The notes under the pieces: model-generated
The model's database searches: none
Seen by the model: only the letters and a program-made list of their open reading frames with translations
Told to the model about the DNA's origin: nothing
Translations under genes and position numbers: made by a program
Assembly (NCBI GenBank): GCA_934646185.1
Contig: CAKUEH010000005.1
Location: 78,280 to 142,279, forward strand
Length of the DNA: 64,000 bases
Direction: 5' to 3'
From: an uncultured Oscillospiraceae bacterium
Lineage (GTDB): Bacteria > Bacillota > Clostridia > Oscillospirales > Oscillospiraceae
Part shown: positions 35,806 through 43,954 of the stretch, one piece after another
Position numbering within the stretch: the first letter of the stretch is position 1
Layout: every line of letters starts with the position of its first letter

Positions 35806-37011
35806 TTATCTCTCGCTCACACCTGTCCAGCTGAGTGTATTCGGAATATGCGAGAACAGCTCCACGCCATTGTCTGTAATGAGTAGCGTATCCTCCAAAT
35901 TATAGCTGTTAAATTCCGAGCTGTAATACGGAACTTCTGTGCAGAAGATCATACCGGGCTCAAAGGTTGAGGTTTCGGTCGGCGAAATAAACGGATACTC
36001 CTCCGAGAACCGATTGCAGCCTAGGGAATGGCCGACATGTCCGCGCTGGTATTCCGGAATATATCGCTGAACGGTCGTCACAACCTCATGGAACACATCG
36101 CACAGACGAACGCCCGGGCCAACCATGGAAATCAATCTGTCGTAACCGGCGTGCAGGGCTGCATAGACGCGATCCATTTCCGGCTTTGCCGCCTTGCCTC
36201 CGATTGCCGCTGCGCGGCCAAGATCAGAGCCATAGCCCTTCCGCCAGACCGCACCGTCCATTCGAATCACGTCGCCTTCCTTGACAAGCTGTCTTCCGTC
36301 CGGGATCAGCCGCGGCGACCAGTTCTTCCCGACGACATGCGTATGGAAAACATTATAAATCTCATCGGACAGCGCAAAGCATTCCCGATTCCATATGCTT
36401 GCGATCTCCTGCTCTGACATGCCGGGAACGATCTGCCGGAAAGTGTTGTACATCCCCTGCTCGAGGAATCTTGTATTTTCACGCAGCAGCTCGATCTCCC
36501 ACGCAGTCTTGAAGACGCGTACCTTTCTGAGCGTCGGCTCGCAGTCAGCCATGCGGTCTGCACCATAGATACCGCACAGATATTCCCACTTTTGAAACGG
36601 CATGCTGTCAAACTGCACGCCGATCCTTCCGTCCGCGCGGATCTCACCAACTGCTTCTACCGCCATGCGGAACGTCTGGTTCATGTCCGGCTGCGCTTCC
36701 TTCTCTTTTCCGTCGTCCAGATCCCGGATATAAATCCACACCGGATAGTCCGCCACTGTAACGTGAGCCCGATCAACAGCCTGCTCTGCGGCAAGCTTTT
36801 CAAATCCGCTGACGAGCAGCGTGATAGTTCCGTGCTTCGGCACAACTGCCAACGCCATGCCGATTCGATTTGAAATATACAGGAACTGACTTGCAAATCC
36901 GGTGCAGTAGAAAACCGCCTCCGGCTGCGTGATGATCATCGCGTCAAGGCCGTCCTTTTCCATTTGCGCCTGCAGCTTTTGCTGAATCTCCAGCTGATTT
37001 CTTTCCAACAT
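35806..37011 (-). CDS. M24-family metallopeptidase (Xaa-Pro peptidase/creatinase-like)
   Basis: A 401-residue protein with the creatinase N-terminal domain (about 1-150) and the pita-bread M24 domain. Metal ligands are in RMDGAVWRKGYGSDLG (two Asp), GHVGHSLG (His), PTETSTFEPGM and FCTEVPYY (Glu). Members hydrolyse Xaa-Pro peptides, creatine or related C-N bonds. As the first gene behind the sigma-54 promoter, it may release an amino acid from a peptide or amide conjugate. ATATAATATC-like sequence and GGAGGAT lie before the ATG. Confidence 0.88.
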   Translation of the reverse strand: MLERNQLEIQQKLQAQMEKDGLDAMIITQPEAVFYCTGFASQFLYISNRIGMALAVVPKHGTITLLVSGFEKLAAEQAVDRAHVTVADYPVWIYIRDLDDGKEKEAQPDMNQTFRMAVEAVGEIRADGRIGVQFDSMPFQKWEYLCGIYGADRMADCEPTLRKVRVFKTAWEIELLRENTRFLEQGMYNTFRQIVPGMSEQEIASIWNRECFALSDEIYNVFHTHVVGKNWSPRLIPDGRQLVKEGDVIRMDGAVWRKGYGSDLGRAAAIGGKAAKPEMDRVYAALHAGYDRLISMVGPGVRLCDVFHEVVTTVQRYIPEYQRGHVGHSLGCNRFSEEYPFISPTETSTFEPGMIFCTEVPYYSSEFNSYNLEDTLLITDNGVELFSHIPNTLSWTGVSER

Positions 37012-37070
37012 ATAATATCCTCCGTTTCTGCTGCGCAGGATGCGCAGAATATAGCTTCACTTCTATGTGA

Positions 37071-37087
37071 AGCAAATACCGTGCCAG
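37071..37087 (-). promoter_or_regulatory. Sigma-54 (-24/-12) promoter of the catabolic operon
   Basis: Read on the minus strand: TGGCAC, five bases, TTGC, T. This matches the TGGCAC-N5-TTGC consensus exactly, with the GG and GC dinucleotides ten bases apart. It lies about 60 bases upstream of the M24 peptidase ATG and points to that operon. A sigma-54 gene and an activator gene flank the same operon. Confidence 0.9.
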
Positions 37088-37127
37088 AAATGCACTCCAT
37101 GCAGCGGCTGTACGCGCAAGGAATTTA

Positions 37128-37141
37128 TTTCAAATTTGAAG
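37128..37141. promoter_or_regulatory. Candidate activator-binding palindrome
   Basis: TTCAAATTTGAA at 37129-37140 is a perfect palindrome 43-54 bases upstream of the minus-strand -24 element. A similar TTCA-N4-TGAA site (39104-39115) lies about 107-118 bases upstream of the second sigma-54 promoter. Both fit an upstream activator site for the adjacent AAA+ regulator; the assignment is inferred. Confidence 0.45.
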
Positions 37142-37148
37142 GTTATGC

Positions 37149-37177
37149 TTGCATTCATTTCATCTATCCCGTATATT
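37149..37177 (+). promoter_or_regulatory. Sigma-70-type promoter of the sigma-54 activator gene
   Basis: TTGCAT at 37149-37154 and TATATT at 37172-37177 are 17 bases apart, about 45 bases before the activator ATG. This suggests the activator is made constitutively by housekeeping polymerase while its targets use sigma-54. Confidence 0.55.
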
Positions 37178-37223
37178 TGAAAATACGAATATCTTCTCGG
37201 TTCCGAGTTTTACGGAGGTTCTC

Positions 37224-39122
37224 ATGAAAAGTATTTTTGTTTTCATCGCTCCATATGAAGAAATGGCCGTCATGGCGGAGGAGGTCGCGCGTGAGCTGAA
37301 GCTTGATGGATGGGTCTTTGACGTAGGATATGGCGAATCTGGATTGCAGCTTGCCGAACGGTATTATGAGCAGGGCGCAAAGCTGATCGTGAGCCGGAAT
37401 ATGACGGCGCTTGCCATCTCGCGCCATCTCAGTATTCCGGTCATTGATTTAAGCGCAAGTCCATACGATATTGTTAAGGGCTTGTCCCATGCGAGAAAAT
37501 TCGGCACGCGTATCGGTGTGATTGGCCCCGCTGATCTTGTCTATGGCTGCCGCGCACTCGGCGAACCGTTTGGTCTGGAAGTTTCGGAATGGATTTTATC
37601 CGATCTGGAACAGCTACCGGAGACCATTCAGCAGGCAAAGCAGCTCGGCATAGAAATCATGCTCGGCGGTCAAAACGAAATTCAATGCGCAATCAGCTAT
37701 GGGATCAACGGTGTTCTCCTCTACACGGGGAAAAGCACCATTGCTTCTGCCATGAAGCGGGCGGTCGATCTTTACCAGCTTCAATATTCCGAACGCCTCC
37801 GCGCGGAGCAGATCCGTACCATTCTCGATCACTCCTATGAAGGAATTCTGGCAACGGACGGAAACGGACAGCTGATTTTGATGAATCTGACTGCACGCTC
37901 GATGCTCGGCACCGACCAGAGCACCATCGGGCATTCCATTCAGACCTACATGCCATTTCTGCCATCCAGCATGCTGCATCCCGAATCCGACGCAACGCTT
38001 GGCGGTATCTATGAGCTTAACGGCAGCAGGATCATGATCCACTCGCGCATGGTCTGTGTTGACGGGAAAGCGGAGGGAACCGTTCTCACACTGCAATATG
38101 TAAAGGATATTACGGAGATGGAGGGCCGGGCCCGGAAGGAAAACGTCATGCGGGGGCATGTTGCAGGCACAACGCTTGATGATATTTCAACATGCAGCGA
38201 AAACATGCAGCGTCTGATCGCGCAGGCACGGCGATATGCCATGACAAATTCAACTGTGTTGATTACCGGCGAAACCGGAACCGGAAAGGAAATGCTCGCA
38301 CAGGGCATTCACATCGCAAGTCTGCGGAAAAACGGCCCGTTTGTCGCAATCAACTGTGCGTCTATTCCGGAAAATCTTCTAGAAAGCGAACTCTTTGGCT
38401 ATGAAGAGGGCGCCTTTACCGGAGCACGCAGAAACGGGAAAAAGGGATATTTTGAGCTTGCGAACAAGGGAACTCTTTTTCTGGACGAAATTGGCGAAAT
38501 TCCGTTGAATCTCCAGGCAAATCTACTCCGTGTGCTTCAGGAAAAGCAGATCATGCGCGTCGGCGGTGACCGGATCATCCCGATCGACGTGCGGATCATC
38601 GCGGCGACGCATCGCGATCTGCAAAAGGCCGTCTCGGGCGGAAAATTCCGGCTGGATCTCTTTTATCGTCTGAATGTGCTGCGGCTGATGATCCCGCCGC
38701 TGCGCGAAAGGCCGGACGACATCCCGCTGCTTGTAAGGGCTCTGATCCGAAAAAAATCCAAGCAGCTTTCCCTTCCGCCGGTTGAAATACCAGAGGAGGG
38801 CATGACTTTTTTTCGTCAGAACCCATGGAAAGGAAATGTGCGCGAGCTTGAAAATCTGATCGAACGGCTTTGCATTGTCTGTAACGGGAGCACCGTTACC
38901 ATGCAGACGCTGCGTGAGGTATTGCCGGAATTTCAGTCGTCGCCCCCGGGCCCTTCCAGCGCAGCGGCTGTCCGAAGCAGCCAGCGTGCGATGATCGAGC
39001 AGGCTCTGGAGGCCGCGCATTGGAGGCGTGCCGATGCCGCAAAGCTGCTCGGGATCAGCACTACAACACTCTGGCGCAGAATGCGAGAGTATGGAATTGA
39101 TATTTCATTTTTGAAATCATGA
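37224..39122 (+). CDS. Sigma-54-dependent activator (PrpR_N, PAS, AAA+, Fis)
   Basis: A 632-residue enhancer-binding protein. Residues 1 to about 180 form a PrpR_N-type sensory domain (FIAPYEEM, VSRNMTALAI, IPVIDLSASPYDIVKGL), a periplasmic-binding-like fold that senses a small cytoplasmic ligand. A PAS domain follows (about 200-300: GILATDGNGQLILMN). The AAA+ domain has Walker A GETGTGKE from residue 349 and the sigma-54 contact loop GAFTGA at 396-401. The C-terminus is a Fis-type helix-turn-helix (RADAAKLLGISTTTLWRRM). ATG 37224 follows GGAGGTTCTC. It lies divergent from one sigma-54 promoter and just upstream of the other, and should activate both. Confidence 0.94.
   Translation: MKSIFVFIAPYEEMAVMAEEVARELKLDGWVFDVGYGESGLQLAERYYEQGAKLIVSRNMTALAISRHLSIPVIDLSASPYDIVKGLSHARKFGTRIGVIGPADLVYGCRALGEPFGLEVSEWILSDLEQLPETIQQAKQLGIEIMLGGQNEIQCAISYGINGVLLYTGKSTIASAMKRAVDLYQLQYSERLRAEQIRTILDHSYEGILATDGNGQLILMNLTARSMLGTDQSTIGHSIQTYMPFLPSSMLHPESDATLGGIYELNGSRIMIHSRMVCVDGKAEGTVLTLQYVKDITEMEGRARKENVMRGHVAGTTLDDISTCSENMQRLIAQARRYAMTNSTVLITGETGTGKEMLAQGIHIASLRKNGPFVAINCASIPENLLESELFGYEEGAFTGARRNGKKGYFELANKGTLFLDEIGEIPLNLQANLLRVLQEKQIMRVGGDRIIPIDVRIIAATHRDLQKAVSGGKFRLDLFYRLNVLRLMIPPLRERPDDIPLLVRALIRKKSKQLSLPPVEIPEEGMTFFRQNPWKGNVRELENLIERLCIVCNGSTVTMQTLREVLPEFQSSPPGPSSAAAVRSSQRAMIEQALEAAHWRRADAAKLLGISTTTLWRRMREYGIDISFLKS
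39103..39116. promoter_or_regulatory. Candidate activator-binding palindrome upstream of the importer
   Basis: TTTCA-N4-TGAAA in the last codons of the activator gene, about 106-119 bases upstream of the -24 element at 39222, a usual enhancer distance. It resembles the palindrome at 37128-37141. Assignment inferred. Confidence 0.4.
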
Positions 39123-39173
39123 AATGAAACGCTGCACCTTGGTCTTCCGGTGCAGCGTTTCATTTATATTTTT
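39122..39173 (+). terminator. Terminator of the activator gene
   Basis: A 17-bp perfect stem: AAATGAAACGCTGCACC at 39122-39138 pairs with 39149-39165, followed by ATATTTTTT. It insulates the activator from the importer operon, which therefore needs its own promoter. Confidence 0.92.
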
Positions 39174-39220
39174 TGCACGTATCGCGAAAAACAGACGTGT
39201 GCGTTTCCTGCCTCCGAATC

Positions 39221-39237
39221 TTGGCACGGTTATTGCT
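39221..39237 (+). promoter_or_regulatory. Sigma-54 (-24/-12) promoter of the ABC importer operon
   Basis: TTGGCAC at 39221-39227, five bases, TTGC at 39233-39236, T: an exact TGGCAC-N5-TTGC match, nearly identical to the divergent promoter at 37071-37087. It lies about 140 bases before the ATPase gene and directly after the activator terminator. Confidence 0.9.
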
Positions 39238-39378
39238 TGTATTTTTTTCAGGAGACGATCTGCTGCCGGCAGTTTCTTTGTTGTCATTCGGGGACTGTCG
39301 GTTCCAAACCAGTTTGAATTGCTTTCGCGCTCATCCGGTTTGAAGCAGTATTCCCGAGAAAAGGAAAGGAGCTAATGT

Positions 39379-40914
39379 ATGGAAACTATCGTTCACAGCC
39401 AAAGCTCGGACACCATGCTGGACATTCAGCATCTATACAAGAGCTTCCCCGGTGTCGTCGCTGTCAACGATGTCAGCTTTCAGATACGCCGAGGTGAGGT
39501 TCATGTCCTGATCGGTGAAAACGGCGCGGGAAAATCTACGCTTGTCAAGATGCTGGCCGGGATCTATTCAATTGAACGAGGAAGTTTGACCCTGGATGGA
39601 AAGCCGTATGCCCCGCATTCCGTTGTCGATGCACAGAGGGGCGGAATCGGAATTATCCATCAGGAGCTGAACATGATGTCGAACCGGACTGTTGCACAGA
39701 ATGTGTTTGTCGGACGCGAGCCCGTCACAAAAGCCGGGTTTGTCGATAAGCGCGCCATGAATACCGCATGTCAGCGTGTACTTGACAGTCTGGGATTGGA
39801 TATCTCATCTACGACGCTCGTGAAGGATTTAAGCATCGCGCTTCAGCAGATGGTTGAGCTCACAAAGGCAATTTCCATGCAGAATAAGGTTCTGATTATG
39901 GATGAGCCCACCTCCTCCCTCACCTCCAAGGAGATCCGCAATCTCTTCCGGATTATCCGGCAGCTTCAGTCGCAGGGCGTCAGCATTATTTATATCTCGC
40001 ACCGACTCGAAGAGATCATGGAGATTGGCAACCGTGTGACCGTCATGCGTGACGGGTGCTTTGTCGGTACGCGCGATGTCGCGACGCTGCAGCTGCAGGA
40101 GCTGATTACAATGATGGTCGGGCGGAAAATTGAAGACGTTTATAATCGAACCTATCTGGAACCGGGCATCGAGCGCCTTCGAACAACAAAGCTTACCGGT
40201 CTTCGCTTCCGCAATGTCGATTTGTGTGTGCATGCCAATGAGGTTGTCGGCCTCGCCGGGCTGGTCGGTGCTGGCCGGACTGAGGTTGCAAAAGCAATTT
40301 TCGGCTATGATCCGATCGACAGCGGCTGCCTTGTTGTAAACGGAAAGGAAATCCCGGTCGCCAGACATTCGCCGAATCGCGCGATTCGCAGCGGCATGGC
40401 CTTTTTGCCGGAGAACCGGAAGGCGGAGGGGCTTTTCCTTCCTAAAACGATCCAGGAAAATATAACACAGGTCATTTTACCAAAGCTCTTCCCCCGCGGC
40501 ATCGTTCAGCGGCAAAAGGAGGTCTCACTGACCAGCGAACAAATCAGAGCCCTACGGATCATGACAACCTCCGGTGAAAAGCCGGTCATTGAGCTTTCCG
40601 GCGGCAATCAGCAAAAGGTCGTTGTCGCAAAATGGCTGCTTACAGACAGTGATCTGATTATTTTCGATGAGCCGACACGCGGGATCGACGTAGGCGCGAA
40701 GGCTGAAATCTACGGTATTATCAACGATTTGGCCAATCAGGGAAAGGCTGTTCTGATTATTTCCTCCGATATGCCGGAGCTCATCGGCCTTTCCGACAGG
40801 ATCTATACCATGAAGGACGGCGAGATCACGGGCGAGCTTACCCGTGATCCTGAAAAAGGCTTTGCGCAGGAGGAGATCATGCGCTTGATTATCGAAGGGA
40901 GGGAGGCAACATGA
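39379..40914 (+). CDS. Ribose-type ABC importer ATPase (two NBDs)
   Basis: A 511-residue tandem ATPase of the RbsA/MglA type. NBD1 has Walker A GENGAGKST near 52 and Walker B LIMDEPTSSL; NBD2 has the signature LSGGNQQKVVVAKWL and Walker B FDEPTRGIDVGAK near 440. As usual in this family the second Walker A is degenerate. It energises import through the two following permeases. AAAGGAAAGGAGC precedes the ATG. It is the first gene of the sigma-54-controlled importer operon and overlaps the next gene by four bases. Confidence 0.95.
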   Translation: METIVHSQSSDTMLDIQHLYKSFPGVVAVNDVSFQIRRGEVHVLIGENGAGKSTLVKMLAGIYSIERGSLTLDGKPYAPHSVVDAQRGGIGIIHQELNMMSNRTVAQNVFVGREPVTKAGFVDKRAMNTACQRVLDSLGLDISSTTLVKDLSIALQQMVELTKAISMQNKVLIMDEPTSSLTSKEIRNLFRIIRQLQSQGVSIIYISHRLEEIMEIGNRVTVMRDGCFVGTRDVATLQLQELITMMVGRKIEDVYNRTYLEPGIERLRTTKLTGLRFRNVDLCVHANEVVGLAGLVGAGRTEVAKAIFGYDPIDSGCLVVNGKEIPVARHSPNRAIRSGMAFLPENRKAEGLFLPKTIQENITQVILPKLFPRGIVQRQKEVSLTSEQIRALRIMTTSGEKPVIELSGGNQQKVVVAKWLLTDSDLIIFDEPTRGIDVGAKAEIYGIINDLANQGKAVLIISSDMPELIGLSDRIYTMKDGEITGELTRDPEKGFAQEEIMRLIIEGREAT

Positions 40915-41897
40915 AGAAGGTATCGGCGGTACTCTCTAGAATTCCCGGTATTTTCTGGGGCATTCTGCTTGTCAGCGTGTTGTTCAGCTTTACCGCAAAG
41001 AATTTTACAAACCCGCTGAACATTGAAAATATTCTGAAAAACACGTCTGTGCTTCTGATTATTTCCATCGGCGCCACCATGGCGATTCTGTCCGGAAAAA
41101 TCGATTTGTCTGTCGGCGGCACCGCGACGTTTTCCGGCATGGTCAGCGCTGTTTATCTGCATTCGCTCAAAGATCCGAATGCGTGGAACGTCCTGATTGC
41201 GGTTTTGATCGCGGTTGGCGTTGGCGCTTTGATCGGCGCGTTCAACGGATTTATGATCGGTTATAAAAAATTTGACAACTGGCTCATTACCTTCTCTACC
41301 ATGAGCATCGGATTCGGGCTGGCACAGGTCATCACCGGCGGCAATATCATCTCCGGATACAATAAAACCGTTCGTTTTCTCGGCGACGGCAGCCTCTGGG
41401 GGATCAAGGTTCTGCTCCTGATCACTGTTGTTGTCACAGGCCTGATGATCTTCCTTCTGCGCAGCACGCGCTTTGGCATGCACATATATGCGGTCGGCGA
41501 TTCTGAAATCTGCGCGGAGGTATCCGGCGTTAATGTGAAGAAAACAAATTTCATGATTTATCTTCTCAGCGGATCATTCGCCGGCCTTTGCGGATTCCTG
41601 CTTCTGTCCAAAACAAATTCTATGGGGCCGACAACCGCTGACGGGTATGAATTCAACGCGATTGCCGCTGTTATTGTCGGCGGCACGACCTTTGACGGAG
41701 GAAAAGGCGGACTGGGCGGAACCGTTCTTGGCGCGCTGTTTATTGCCATTGTTAAAAACGGTCTCCAGCTGATCGGTCTGTCTGTTTATTGGCAGCAGGC
41801 CTGCGTCGGGATTTTCATCCTTTGCATCATCCTGATGGACGTAATCAATGAACGCAGGAAAGCGAAAAAAGCGATGAGGAGGATGTATTATTCATGA
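40911..41897 (+). CDS. Ribose-type ABC importer permease 1
   Basis: A 328-residue RbsC-family permease with eight to ten hydrophobic segments and the family motif IDLSVGG near 65, plus VGGTTFDGGKGGLGGT near 260. It begins inside the ATPase stop (ATGA overlap) and ends overlapping the second permease by four bases. With that paralogue it probably forms a heteromeric channel. Confidence 0.93.
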   Translation: MKKVSAVLSRIPGIFWGILLVSVLFSFTAKNFTNPLNIENILKNTSVLLIISIGATMAILSGKIDLSVGGTATFSGMVSAVYLHSLKDPNAWNVLIAVLIAVGVGALIGAFNGFMIGYKKFDNWLITFSTMSIGFGLAQVITGGNIISGYNKTVRFLGDGSLWGIKVLLLITVVVTGLMIFLLRSTRFGMHIYAVGDSEICAEVSGVNVKKTNFMIYLLSGSFAGLCGFLLLSKTNSMGPTTADGYEFNAIAAVIVGGTTFDGGKGGLGGTVLGALFIAIVKNGLQLIGLSVYWQQACVGIFILCIILMDVINERRKAKKAMRRMYYS

Positions 41898-42844
41898 AAT
41901 CTGTAAAGCTCCGCAGTTTCCTCGATCGTTATTCCAGAGTCATCGTTCTGCTTCTGCTTCTTGTGTTCTTCTCCTGTACGACAAAAACCTTCTGGTCCAT
42001 TCATAACTGGACAAATCTGCTCAACATTATTCGCGATCAATTCCCGGTTCTTCTGCTGCTGGCAGCCGGAATGACGATGGTCATTATCATGAAGGGCATC
42101 GACCTTTCTATTGGCGCAACTGTCGCGTTTTCCGCAACACTCGCAGCGCTTACCATGAAGGCGACGCAAAATGTTTTGCTCGGTATCGCAGTTTCCGTCT
42201 TGGTCGGCGCTGTCATCGGCGTCGCGAACGGAACGTTGATTGCCGTGATCAAGGTTCCGCCCTATATCGCCACAATCTCCATGAAGTGGATCCTCACCGG
42301 TCTTTGCTATGTCATTTTAAACGGGAGCTCCGTCTATGACTTCCCTCCCGGCTTTAAGGCCATGATGCAATCCACGAAGTATAATTATCTTCTGATTTCC
42401 GTCGTCATTATTGGGATTCTTGCCTTTGTAATGGGACGAACCGTGTTCGGCCGTCAGGTCTACGCAACGGGTACCAATGACGCGGCGGCCGCGATCTCCG
42501 GAATCAAGACGAAGAAAATCACAATGATCGTTTTTGTTGCTGTCGGTATCCTGTCCGCTGTAACAGGAATCATGTACATGTCCTTCCTTGGCGGCGTTGA
42601 CGCTACGCTCGGCGCAAGCTTTCCGATCCGTGCCATCGCCGCGTCTTTGATCGGCGGCAACGCATTTGGCGGCGGAAAAGGCAAGGTCACAAATGCAATT
42701 GTCGGAGCGCTTATTATGCTGGTTTTGACAAATGGTCTGCTTCATCTCGGCATCGCCGCCGAATGGCAGCAGTTTGTGCTCGGTGCCGTCATCATCCTCG
42801 CAGTTATCGCGGAAAGCCTCAACACAAAAAAGAAGAAAGTCTGA
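41894..42844 (+). CDS. Ribose-type ABC importer permease 2
   Basis: A 316-residue RbsC-family permease, clearly related to but distinct from permease 1: GIDLSIGATVAFS near 75 and IGGNAFGGGKGKVTNA near 255. Two different permease genes replace the single rbsC of the classic ribose operon, as in autoinducer-2 (Lsr) and some polyol transporters. Coupled to permease 1 by a four-base overlap. Confidence 0.93.
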   Translation: MKSVKLRSFLDRYSRVIVLLLLLVFFSCTTKTFWSIHNWTNLLNIIRDQFPVLLLLAAGMTMVIIMKGIDLSIGATVAFSATLAALTMKATQNVLLGIAVSVLVGAVIGVANGTLIAVIKVPPYIATISMKWILTGLCYVILNGSSVYDFPPGFKAMMQSTKYNYLLISVVIIGILAFVMGRTVFGRQVYATGTNDAAAAISGIKTKKITMIVFVAVGILSAVTGIMYMSFLGGVDATLGASFPIRAIAASLIGGNAFGGGKGKVTNAIVGALIMLVLTNGLLHLGIAAEWQQFVLGAVIILAVIAESLNTKKKKV

Positions 42845-42895
42845 TATACGTCGACTATCGCAGATGCGATAAAATAGAATTAGGAGGAACAAAAG

Positions 42896-43951
42896 ATGAA
42901 GAAACTCACCGCACTCTTGCTCACTGCCGCTCTGCTTGTCTGTTTATTCGCAGGCTGCGCAGCAAAGCAGCCCACACCCACCCCCGCCGCAACAGACACC
43001 AAAACGGAAGCCGCTCCTGCCGAAAGCACACCGGCCGAGGAAGCGGCCCCCGCTGAGGAAAAAGCACCCGCCGATATGCACGTCGTTCTGCTCGTCAAGC
43101 AGATGGGCAATGATTTCTGGGTCGAAATGGTCGACAGCGCAAAAGCTGAGGCCGAAGCAAAGGGGATTCAGCTTGAGGTTCTCTGCCCGCTGACCGCTGA
43201 CAGCAATGAGGAACAGATACAGCTCGTTGAGCAGGCGCTGCTCGACTCACCGGACTGCTTCATCATCTGCCCCGCAGACAGCGAGGGTCTGACGCCCGCG
43301 ATCGAAAAGCTGAACGAAGCCGGAATCCCCATTATCGTTCTTGACAGCCCTATCACGAACGCTTCGGTTGAAACGCTGAGCTTCATCGGCAGCAACAACT
43401 ACGACCTTGGCTATGATCTTGCTTACGCAGCAGCAGCCAAGACGGGGATTGAAAGCGGAAAGGTCGCAATCATCGAGGGCAAGACCGGCGCTTCGTCCAG
43501 CATTGCAAGAACCGCCGGTGCAGAGGCTGCGTATGCGGAGCTTGGCTGGGAGGTCGTCGACAAGCAGCCGGGCAACTGGAGCCGTGATGATTCTTATAAC
43601 GCTGTTCAAAATCTGCTCCAGGCCCATTCCGATATTGACGTTATCCAGTTCAACTCCGTTTCCATGGCACTCGGCGCTTATGACGCAGTCGTCAAATCCG
43701 GTCAGGATGTCAAAATCGTGGCTGTTGACAAAAACGCCGAGGCATTGCAGCTGATGGTCGATACCGACGCGAAAATCATGATCGCGCTGATCGACAATCC
43801 GCCCGATTATATGGGCAAGACCTCCGTGGATATCGCCATTGCGTATCTCTCCGGCGAAGCGGTCGAGGCCGAATACACCACCTCCGGCGACATCATCGCC
43901 CCGGATGAGGCTGTCTGGCCCGCACTGCTTGAAAAATATGGCGTTTCCTGA
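42896..43951 (+). CDS. Ribose-type substrate-binding lipoprotein
   Basis: A 351-residue lipoprotein with lipobox LFAGC (Cys21), a long Pro/Ala/Glu/Thr linker to about residue 60 and a periplasmic-binding-protein 4 (RbsB-like) domain: VVLLVKQMGNDFWVEMV, IICPADSEGL, PIIVLDSPI, VAIIEGKTGAS. AGGAGGAACAAAAG precedes the ATG. As the fourth gene of the importer operon, it sets the substrate, most likely a polar small molecule feeding the divergent DtnK/PdxA2 operon. The gene is intact, but foreign fragments begin right after its stop. Confidence 0.93.
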   Translation: MKKLTALLLTAALLVCLFAGCAAKQPTPTPAATDTKTEAAPAESTPAEEAAPAEEKAPADMHVVLLVKQMGNDFWVEMVDSAKAEAEAKGIQLEVLCPLTADSNEEQIQLVEQALLDSPDCFIICPADSEGLTPAIEKLNEAGIPIIVLDSPITNASVETLSFIGSNNYDLGYDLAYAAAAKTGIESGKVAIIEGKTGASSSIARTAGAEAAYAELGWEVVDKQPGNWSRDDSYNAVQNLLQAHSDIDVIQFNSVSMALGAYDAVVKSGQDVKIVAVDKNAEALQLMVDTDAKIMIALIDNPPDYMGKTSVDIAIAYLSGEAVEAEYTTSGDIIAPDEAVWPALLEKYGVS

Positions 43952-43954
43952 CGA

